A stretch of 64,000 bases of DNA from contig NC_053200.1 in assembly GCF_905163445.1 (NCBI RefSeq), forward strand, positions 496,001 to 560,000, read 5' to 3'. This DNA comes from Pararge aegeria. Taxonomy: Eukaryota; Arthropoda; Insecta; Lepidoptera; Nymphalidae. The notes below the pieces were generated by a model. It saw only the letters and a program-made list of their open reading frames with translations, ran no database searches and was not told where the DNA came from. The translations under genes were made by a program, and so were the position numbers. Shown here piece after piece: positions 56,344-64,000 of this stretch (its first letter is position 1; each line of letters begins with the position of its first letter).

Positions 56344-58196
56344 TTATATTTGATATTGCCAAGGAAGCTGACCTTGTTCCGATAGAAAATAACATTTTAG
56401 CTCATTTCTAATTACACTTGGTTCTACATTTAGAGCGATCTGCGGTATATTTTGTTGCATTTCGTTCAAAACTCCATCAGTAGTTCTTTCATTTCTCTTC
56501 ATAAAATTATGCAGATGCACACAAGCCATCACGACAATTTTTGCTTTCTCATTTTGTAAACCAATGCGTGAATGCAAAATTCTGAATTTATTAGATAAAA
56601 TGCCAAACGCGTCTTCTACAACCATGCGCCCGCGACTAAGTCTATAATTAAAAACCCTCTCAGGTGATCCTTTTGCATGATATCCAGAAAACGGTTTTAT
56701 TATATTCTGTGAGATGGGGAAAGCATCGTCACCGATGAAATAAAAAGGTACAGGTGTATTTCTCCCTTGTAATGGAATCGCTTGTGGCAGACTTAAAGTT
56801 CCATCTCGTATCATATCAAATAAAGTTGAATTTCGTAGAACTCCACCATCAGATATTCTGCCCTGACATCCAATGTCTACGTATAAAAAGTTATAATTGG
56901 CATCGATTAAAGCTAGCAAAACAATACTGAAATATGACTTATAATTAAAAAACTCAGAACCGCTATTAGTTGGACATAGTATACGTATATGTTTCCCATC
57001 GAGGGCACCTACGCAATTAGGTACATTCCATTTCTGCATGAAACTTCGAGCCACTGATAGCCATTCTCCATGTGTATTCGGCATCTGTAAAAAAAATTGT
57101 TTGTGATATTTGTGTGTTTAGTTCTAGTTATATGTATGTAAAATGTGTGTGAAGTTCCAGGTAGGGGAGAGTGGGTAACGGTGGATCAAGGGGTACAGTG
57201 GATCGAACGCGGCCTATATAATGCGCACATTTACACGATATAGCATTTTACGTTCTATTTTGTATTGCCCTTGACTCGCTACCGGGGTGCGACGGAAAAG
57301 TAAGTATGAAAGCAAAATATTTTGAAGTTTTAAAAATGTAATGCTGCAGTTTGTAAAAAGTATTTAATATGAATCAAAAGTCACATGGCGTCATCAGATA
57401 TGACTATTTTTTTTAAAGAAAGGGAAATCCTTTCTTTAAAAAAATAGTCATATCTATAAACCTGAGAAAGGTAGCCCTAAGATTGCTATGGCAGTGTGTA
57501 CCTTATTGATTTTGCTCAGGCTTTATTATAAAAACACATTCTAAAAGTGTTAAATTGTGGCAATATTTAGCTCTACAAAAAAGTTGATTCACTGTTACCC
57601 ATTGCACTCTCCCCTACAGTATAAAATCAAATATTATAATTGTGTCTTGTACATGCCGTAACTGTGTGAATGTATGTGGTCTGTTTTGTTTTCTAATGTA
57701 GGTGTTCAGTTTCTAACTACCTAATGTGTTACGGATATTTTGTACTTACCCTTAAATAATTGGATAATGTAGACACCAAAGTTTGACAAACATCTAGAAT
57801 TATTAAAGAAATAACTTGTGGAGACACTTTAAACAGTGTACCGAGTGAAAAATAAGAGTCTCCTGTAGCCAGGTATCTCAAAGTAATTGCTAGTCGATCG
57901 GAAGCTGACACAGCATTTCTCCAGCGGGTGTCAGTTTTTGATATCATGGGTCCAGTTAAATTCAGTAATATTTCAAATTCTTCACTAGAGATCCTTAGAA
58001 AAGTGTTAAATTTCGAACGAATATTTCTTCGGTTTATGTCGTCCCTTCTAAAATCTTCAAGTATCGGGGACACATTAGGCCTATTTCGAAGACTTGGTCT
58101 GACCCAATATCTTCGTTTGATTTTGCGGTTCTTTTTATGAATAATGACATACAACACTACACTTGCGATACACGCAACTATATCATAGTCCAACAT
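56344..58196 (-). CDS. PIF/Harbinger DDE transposase (HARBI1-like, two exons)
   Basis: Exon 1 58196-57750 and exon 2 57084-56344 join in phase 0 (AGG|GTAAGT and TTTTTACAG|ATG) to give 395 residues, close to the family's usual 350-450. The N-terminal part has the helix-turn-helix-like RLAITLRYLATGDSYFSLGT and LFKVSPQVISLII. The catalytic core shows GALDGKHIRI (Asp about 178), YVDIGCQGRISDGG (Asp about 219 and 228), GDDAFP, and GRMVVEDAFGILSNKFRIL (Glu about 306), so a DDE triad is present. It should excise and reinsert the element at TWA targets. The 665-bp intron carries a MITE. Motif-based; activity is not shown. Confidence 0.92.
57164..57614. mobile_element. 451-bp MITE with TA duplication, inside the transposase intron
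   Basis: Ends: GGGGAGAGTGGGTAACGGTG at the left, and the complement of the right end reads GGGGAGAGTGCAATGGGTAA. TA dinucleotides flank both sides (57162-57163, 57615-57616), as in Tc1/mariner-type insertions. The left end has a second internal GGGTACAGTGGATCG echo. There is no coding capacity. A snap-back palindrome lies at its centre. Confidence 0.8.
57397..57455. repeat. Snap-back palindrome at the MITE centre, ~27-bp arms
   Basis: AGATATGACTATTTTTTTT plus AAAGAAAGG is reverse-complemented at the right by CCTTTCTTT plus AAAAAAATAGTCATATCT, differing by a single A/T in the homopolymer. The loop is about 5 bases (GAAAT). Confidence 0.85.
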
Positions 58197-58261
58197 CTTT
58201 CGATTCTACGTACACGACTAATTTCAACGAAAGTCACAACACTACTGCGTAAATTGCAACC

Positions 58262-58350
58262 GCGACTGCAGGCCGCCGGTAAAGCCGGCGGCAAAGTCAG
58301 CGGCAAGGCGGTCTGAAAGTCGGCGGCAAACCCGGCGGCATAAGCCGGCG
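58262..58350. repeat. Right subterminal GC-rich motif array of the Harbinger element
   Basis: Five CGGCGGCA/CAGCGGCA-type words (AGCCGGCGGCAAAG, CAGCGGCAAGG, TCGGCGGCAAAC, CCCGGCGGCATA, GCCGGCGGCATG) within 90 bp. They read in the same absolute direction as those at the left end, so they are direct, not inverted, across the element. Confidence 0.7.
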
Positions 58351-58640
58351 GCATGTGTGGATGCGCCATTATAAATGCTAAAAATGTGGTGGTACAATTA
58401 AGGCCACACATTATTTGCAGTTATTTGTTTTAAGGAATTAGTAGTATTTTAAAGTAAGGTGATACGGGGAATTCCCCTGATGGTCATTTGCGATTGCCAA
58501 TGGTTACGTGATGGAGGGTTTAAATAGTGAGTGATTTAAATATTATGTTTAAAGATTTGTGTTGTATAGATAGCAGCACATTACAAGAGTACTTACGTTA
58601 GCTGTCCGATTTATTGTGGAAGGTATATAATAATATAATT

Positions 58641-58885
58641 TGCGCGAGCGAAGCCGCAGGGCACAGCTATTATAATAAATGTGACAGTTTGTTTGTATAT
58701 GTGTACCGTAGTATTTCCTTCACACCTAAGCTGATTATTTATCAACTTGATTTTTATCATAGAGTAAGTTGATAGGACGTAGAGAAAACAGGCTACTTTT
58801 TATCACAGGTAAACAACGGTTGCCGAGGGATTTGTAAAAAAACCCCAATAAAAGCGGATGAAGAATGCAGACAATATCTGTGAGG
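58641..58885 (+). mobile_element. Helitron-like pieces
   Basis: GCGAAGCCGCAGGGCACAGC ends one copy; immediately after, ATAATAAATGTGACAGTTTG begins another, continuing with AACAGGCTACTTTTTATCAC and GCCGAGGGATTTGTAAAAA, complements of the AAAAGTAGCC and ACAAATCCC blocks of the family. Confidence 0.5.
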
Positions 58886-59353
58886 ATTATAATTGTGAGT
58901 TAAAACGTCAAAAATATTATAATGATACTGCTTTAGACGAAGGTAGAACGGCCCGTATAAAGCAGTCGTAGAATACCAGAGATCCGTGAAGTACAAAAAA
59001 GTGTGAAATAAAAGCAAAATAAAAAGTACATTTATTTAACAGCGGTCCCACAGCACGGCCGCGTACATGTAGCCTTACAACAAGATTAGCCAGCTCGCAA
59101 TCAAGGAATCGTTTTCGAGTTTGGAAATATGTACTCGAACATCAGATTAAATTAGATCTTGCACTCAATTAGAGCTCAAATATGCTTACAATTCTTTAGC
59201 TCGGACTTTTGACAGAACATTTGTAAACAAAAATCGGAAGTACAGGACTTGCGACTCAAAGGAGTTGCATAAGGTCCATTTTACTTTGACGACACAGAGT
59301 TTTATATGCAAGAACGACTCGTCGATTGCGAGCGAGCGAATCTTGTAGCAAGG

Positions 59354-60236
59354 CTACTGGTCGCCGAGGGCGGGGTCGCCGTCGCCCAGCCGCTTGTCGC
59401 CGCCGGGCGCGCGGTGGCGGCGCAGCAGCAAGTAGAGCAGCAGGTTGTACTCCGACGTGGCGCTCTGCACCATGCGCAGCGTGGCCTCCAGCTGCTCCTG
59501 GCGCGCGTCCCAGCCGCGCAGGCGCCGCACGCACGCGCCCAGGTACTCGTTCAGCTGCGGACACGACGTGAGACTACGTCCCGGGTCTCGGAGAGCTTCT
59601 TCAGCTCACACACTTCGTGGAAGTAAGGTGGGAAGTACTACCGCCATGCTTATTTCTGCCGCTGAGCTACATTGTTACAATGCTGATTTCTGATCTGCAG
59701 GACGTGGTTGCCGGTGTTTATATGGGCACAGAGCAGCATGTTGCAGGACGTGTTCCTCGCATGCCTAGCGAAATGTAGCCCTGCTTCTAGGCGATGGTTT
59801 TTCATTTACAATCGGGAGACCTTGCTCCGTCAATTATTACTATAAAAAAAAGCTCTGTCACAAAAAACTCTACTACTAGGTACTGAAAAGAGATTATTAG
59901 CCGAATTAACTTAAATAGGTATTTCAATTCAAACTCTGAGTTGCCTACCTTCATAAGCCTCCTTTCCATCATCTTCCTTTGTATCCAGTCGAAAAGGTAC
60001 GTCATCAGTGCCAACAGTAACAAGGAGGCCGTGAGGACCAAGTCGAGCACCGGGAACTCTAACAAGAACCAGTTTTGCGCGGCGCTGGACTGCAGCGGCC
60101 TGGTGAGCGGCCGCGCTTGTGACTGTCGCTCGTCCTTACCCGGGGCCGTACCCGGCAGGTAGTAGTGCACCGGCAACAGCAGTAACGTCACCAGCGCCGT
60201 CACCAACAGCCCGTTCGAGCACCCGCTTATCGCCAT
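59354..60236 (-). CDS. Small membrane protein with C-terminal helical region, identity unknown (multi-exon)
   Basis: First exon 60236-59949 (96 codons): MAISGCSNGLLVTALVTLLL starts a hydrophobic segment (about 8-28), and FPVLDLVLTASLLLLALMTY a second (about 60-80). These are followed by basic FDWIQRKMMERRLMK and a donor AAG|GTAGGC, phase 0. The last exon 59554-59354 starts after CCGCAG and reads LNEYLGACVRRLRGWDARQE ... MVQSATSEYNLLLYLLLRRH and a stop at 59354; it is GC-rich and helical. A further coding-like piece at 59622-59578 (FHEVCELKKLSETRD) lies just upstream, separated by only 23 bases. The middle is disturbed by a family E repeat (59635-59880), so exon joining is unresolved. I do not recognise the family. 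It is divergent from the uroporphyrinogen-III synthase gene. Confidence 0.6.
59635..59880 (+). repeat. Repeat family E copy in the intron of the membrane-protein gene
   Basis: AAGTACTACCGCCATGCTTA, TTTCTGCCGCTGAGCTACAT, GGACGTGGTTGCCGGTGT, GCATGTTGCAGGACGTGTTC and AGCTCTGTCAC match the copy at 33220-33480 in order. Confidence 0.65.
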
Positions 60237-60939
60237 AGAGCCTCACCGGCCAACTCACATATCTTGCCCCCCGGTAAAATTTTATTTTGTACTGCACACA
60301 TAAAAGTTCCTGCACAATATTGTCAATAGAGTAGGTACAACCTATGCTTTTTATGATGTCCGATGTTTGATTGACATAAATTTTTTCTTCTAGCAGCAAT
60401 CACTTGAGACTACCACTTAAAATTATCTTTCATATTAAAAACATTCCGTTTACTTATTCTGATCTTTATTTTAATGAATTATATATAAAACTCTTATTCT
60501 TTAATTTAATAAATAAATAATCACAGAACTATTTTCTCTTTTAACTTTCCGGACGCAATGAAGCCGTCAGTGTCATTGTCATTTGTGGAATGTCATTGTT
60601 TTGTTTGTCCAACGTCATATGTCATTCGATACATCAAAATAAAATTTCTCATACCTATTTGTAATGCTTGACCAAATTATCAAAACGTAAGTTTTATCCT
60701 AATATATGCAAATTATATAACAAATCAACGCTTATTTATTTTTTCAAATTTGCATATAAAAAAATAGAACGTGCGCTACTAGTTTTATACCTACCTATTG
60801 ATTCGTAACTCATAAAAATTCCATAGCTCAGTATTCTCACCTGTTTCTCGTCCTTTCAGGGTCAACACAATTATGTATTAGTGGTCAGTGAAACAAAGAA
60901 CACACGATTTATGTTTATTCCGGTGTACATTTATAAATC
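60237..60939. promoter_or_regulatory. Presumed bidirectional promoter between membrane-protein and UROS genes
   Basis: Head-to-head genes with 703 bp between start codons. Around 60570-60625 TGTCATT-type words cluster (GTGTCATTGTCATTTGTGG, ATGTCATTGTTTTG, ATGTCATTCG). No TATA box is obvious. Promoter function is inferred from position. Confidence 0.5.
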
Positions 60940-61692
60940 ATGAAGAAAGTCGTGCTGTTCAAAAGTGTGTCCGAGGACTACGAAACTGCTTTTCGTAACC
61001 ACAATTATGAGACAATATTCGTGGAGCCGCTGCAGTTCGAACACTTGAACTTGCAGCAGCTCAGGTACAGGCTGCAGGATAACTCGTACGACGGGATAGT
61101 TCTCACGAGTCCCCGAGCCATTGAAGCAGTTTCAAAGTGCTGGGCACCGTCAAAGTTCGTGCTGTGGAATGCGAAGAAGATATACACGGTCGGGGAGGCG
61201 AGTACGCACAAAATAAAATTATTGCTAGGTCTAGAAGCCCTCGGTGGCGCCACGGGCAACGCGGAAAACTTAGCAACTCTCATTGCTAGAGAAAATAGTG
61301 AAGGAACAAAATTTCTTTTTCCTTGTGGTAATTTAAGATCAGAAATTTTACCTAACATTTTACACTCCAAACAAATAACAGTTGATGCGATCACAGTGTA
61401 TGAAACAAAAGAGAACGAAAATCTAAGAACAAATCTTCAAGAACTGAATGACACAGTAAACCCTTGCTGTCTTGTATTCTTCAGTCCATCTGGTTGTGAG
61501 TACATTTATCGGCAGCTTCAAACTTTCAACAACAAACTGACAAATGTGCCACACTTTGCTATAGGCAACTCAACTGCTCATAAAATTGAAAATCTTGGTG
61601 TGGAGATAGCTGGAGTGGCAGCTAAACCCAAAGCTGAAAGTGTAATAGAATCAGTGCAGCAATACTTTCGGACTACTGAGAAGTGCAGCTAA
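60940..61692 (+). CDS. UROS: Uroporphyrinogen-III synthase
   Basis: A 250-residue protein, one uninterrupted exon, covering the whole HemD-type fold (the human enzyme is 265 residues). It cyclises hydroxymethylbilane to uroporphyrinogen III, inverting ring D, in the cytosolic part of haem synthesis. Recognisable segments are the N-terminal MKKVVLFKS strand, GIVLTSPRAIEAV (53-65), the TVGEAST turn (83-89), GGATGNAENLATLI (102-115), FLFPCGNLRSEILP (125-138), the AITVYETK hinge (150-157), CLVFFSPSGCEYI (177-189) and FAIGNSTAHKI (211-221). These match the animal enzyme along its full length. The start codon is the first in frame and begins the conserved strand. Absence of introns is notable; no poly(A) relic or frame damage suggests a dead retrocopy. 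Confidence 0.95.
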   Translation: MKKVVLFKSVSEDYETAFRNHNYETIFVEPLQFEHLNLQQLRYRLQDNSYDGIVLTSPRAIEAVSKCWAPSKFVLWNAKKIYTVGEASTHKIKLLLGLEALGGATGNAENLATLIARENSEGTKFLFPCGNLRSEILPNILHSKQITVDAITVYETKENENLRTNLQELNDTVNPCCLVFFSPSGCEYIYRQLQTFNNKLTNVPHFAIGNSTAHKIENLGVEIAGVAAKPKAESVIESVQQYFRTTEKCS

Positions 61693-64000
61693 TGTAAGAC
61701 AGCCCACGTTAGGTGTAGATCTGACACTTGCTCGTCTGTCGAATCATGTGGTTCATGTGGAGATGACCAGTAAGCAACCTGTCAGGAGCACACCATAATA
61801 TGACAAACAATGTTACAAGACACACTAGTTGTTGACTCTCTGTGCCAAATTGTAGAAAACATCACCATAAAATCAGAGATTAGGAACAAACCATTGAGAT
61901 AATAATGTGTTAATGTCAGAATTACATTCTATATAGCAGACAACTCAGGAACATGTTGTTCCACCGCCAACAAAGACACTAGCTATTTTGACATTGTTTT
62001 AATTGTTCATCCAGAGTGTTCTGGTTTGTTAACATATTCAACATGCCAATTTTAGATATGAATGTCAATTCTGACAGATTTGATTACACAAAAATTTGTT
62101 GTTGTTATACATATTACAAAAGGCAATGTAATGCATATTCGTTCATTTTACACATTCCCAAACTGTTAAAGTGTTATTGATAGTAAGACAAATATTACCT
62201 ACATAATATGCTGTAAAATATCTTGATAATTCAGTAACATTATAGTGTTTTATCATTTTATTTAACTTTTAAATTAATTGATTCAACTTATTAAAGATTT
62301 ATTATAAATCATTTTATGATAAAAATCTTTATTTAAAATTCAAATATTTAAAGAATAAATACTATAATTCATTGTATTAGTATCTAGTTGTAATGTACAA
62401 AATAATTGCTTTAGAAGTACCTCACATCATGTAACCCTACATGCTCTCAACTTGTAAACTATTGTAAATAATTTTCAATGCAAACTAGAATTGTAGTTAC
62501 CATTCTTAGTCAATAAATGCTTGCATATAAAATTATATTATATGGAAATTATAGATTGTTGCAATGTGATAGGCAAAACAAAGTCAATGTTGCTAATAAG
62601 TGAATGTTTGAAGTTATGCCTAAAGTACCAATTACTTTAGGTATTTCTTCTTCCTTTGAAGAGACAATAAATATAACATTATGTGAGTAGAAGCAGAAGA
62701 AGATTGTGAGTAGGTACTTTGAAAACAGGATAGATCGGAGAACATTGTTTTAATTGCCTTGGTGCAGCATGTCAAGACAAGTGACTTGTACTTGTTGTAA
62801 TACAGACTGTATACAAATTTGAAACTAGTTCTATGTTGTCTGTTTGACAACATATTATAACCAGTATGAATGTATGGAGAATGAGACAACAGTGTGGATT
62901 GTTTTCAAATATTAGGACTCACTACTATGTTCAGATTCTTAGGGCTAAAAACCATAGGGATTTCTTAATACTCTCTTTATAATGTCCAGATCACACAGAA
63001 TAAGATTTAATTTTATATGGGCTCACTAATGACGCGCAACTTAATGTAGGAATGGCTCCAACACAACGCTCCTGGCACCATTTAATAAACCGCATTCTCT
63101 GTTGCTTGCCAAATAGTCTGGCAGTATTGAGGAAAATATTTATTTAATTTGTAAGTATTCTGCGGAAAACTAAATCGGCATTGCACAATGATTTGATTAC
63201 CAAAATGCGGAAATGAACAAGCCTGACTGTGCCTTAAAGCTTGAAAATGGGATAAGGATCAAAACGGCTGCCCGCTATCTCCAATATTTTAATGTTTAGA
63301 CTCAGTAATCTGATCACAGTTGCTCGTCCTTATATTAAGCAAGCTCGGCTTCAATTGGCATGCAGTCTAAATGACTGCTACCTATGTAAGGTGTTGGTTA
63401 GATTGTATATTTGTATCATAGAACTCGAATACAGTACAACTGTAGATGTACATAGGATCTAATTAGATGTTTTATGTTATGATTAAATTGATAAGACTAT
63501 GAATTAAAAGCCAATTTGTACAAAACTTGTTTGATGTAACATATCATTAGAAACTTGAATATCTGGATATACCCATGTTGCTGATAGAATTACAATGAGG
63601 TTGTGACTTAATAATTTTACAAATAGGAAGCTACTACCACTAGCCAATAGAAGCCATTTTACTCTGCAACCACAATAGCTCCTACTAGATGTCGCTAAGT
63701 AATTTTAGACTACTAATATAATGCAAATGTTTTTTTTTAATTCACAAAACAATATGGCTGCGAAAGCCTACATAACTCTTAAAACAAATCTGAAGGGAAC
63801 AAGTAAAGACTTTCATGCGATAGCGGTAGCGGTAACGGTAAAAAAAAATTATTTACGGTTTTATTCACCTCGTTATTGTTTTTGATAGTTGTCAAGGTTT
63901 TGGATTGACGAAACTTGCTAATTAGAGATACCTATTTACACTTACTTTTTGTTGAAATTTCCTTATAAAAAAGATTGTTTGCATTGTAAAAGTATATATT
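61693..64000. other. UROS 3' region and right-edge non-coding sequence
   Basis: Likely 3' UTR followed by intergenic DNA. AATAAA poly(A)-type signals occur near 62353 and 62512; either could end the UROS transcript. No further gene or repeat family is recognised; the open frame at 62632-62889 (minus) has no domain. Confidence 0.45.

Larger units (their letters stand above)
54382..58368. mobile_element. Complete PIF/Harbinger DNA transposon, 3,987 bp
   Basis: Perfect 19-bp terminal inverted repeats (TGGCGCATCCACACATGCC) are flanked on both sides by TTA (54379-54381 and 58369-58371), the 3-bp duplication of the superfamily. Inside are two convergent genes: a MADF-domain protein (plus) and a DDE transposase (minus), the two-protein organisation known for PIF/Harbinger. 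GC-rich subterminal arrays of CCGGCGGCA-type motifs lie next to both ends. Both genes have one intron with consensus splice sites and open frames. A Helitron (55209-55416) and a TA-flanked MITE (57164-57614) have entered the introns, so the insertion is old enough to be hit twice, yet its frames are preserved. Confidence 0.93.

Noticed and set aside
26429..57455. Snap-back palindromes as microRNA precursors
   Set aside because: Loops of 2-6 bases and near-perfect arms without bulges are unlike typical miRNA hairpins; a template-switch origin fits better.
59306..59693. Three plus-strand open frames, Ala/Arg-rich
   Set aside because: They are GC-rich shadows of the minus-strand terminal exon (59354-59554), whose wording looks like real helical protein.

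Overview
This window is animal, almost certainly lepidopteran (moth or butterfly), nuclear DNA. It is AT-rich and intron/intergenic-like. It is dense in repeat families typical of Lepidoptera: short Helitrons bounded by CTAG...AGTAGGA-type ends, several tRNA-headed SINE families, RTE and CR1/Jockey-type LINE pieces, and MITEs. The few host coding segments have insect-type exon/intron structure. The species cannot be named from the sequence alone.

Host genes sit at the two ends. Near the left edge, on the minus strand, lies an exon of a BCL11/CG9650-type zinc-finger transcription factor; it carries the family's C2HC knuckle with exact spacing, and the rest of the gene lies to the left of the window. 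At the right end is a head-to-head pair. A small two-exon-or-more membrane/coiled-coil protein gene of unknown identity is on the minus strand (59354-60236). A complete, intronless uroporphyrinogen-III synthase gene (haem pathway) is on the plus strand (60940-61692). About 700 bp of presumed bidirectional promoter separates them.

Between them, about 57 kb shows no recognisable host gene and is a mosaic of mobile DNA. Two elements look complete. The first is a roughly 5-kb CR1/L2/Jockey-superfamily LINE (about 13471-18450, minus), with an intact ORF1 carrying a baculovirus-FP-like domain and an intact ORF2 with endonuclease and reverse transcriptase; repeated units precede ORF1. The second is a 3,987-bp PIF/Harbinger DNA transposon (54382-58368) with perfect 19-bp inverted ends, a TTA target duplication, convergent genes for a MADF protein and a DDE transposase, and GC-rich subterminal motif arrays. 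Its transposase intron holds a 451-bp TA-flanked MITE and its MADF intron a Helitron, yet both reading frames stay open.

Other remnants include a LINE 3' end broken by one in-frame stop (41920-42865), a second LINE 3' end (32000-33102), a frameshifted C-terminus of a probable restriction-like-endonuclease LINE (24633-25143), and several RTE pieces. There is also a Tourist-like MITE with a TAA duplication (46095-46339), a MITE family nested once inside a Helitron and once inside a SINE, a 44-bp minisatellite, and at least seven tight snap-back palindromes that look like template-switch scars.
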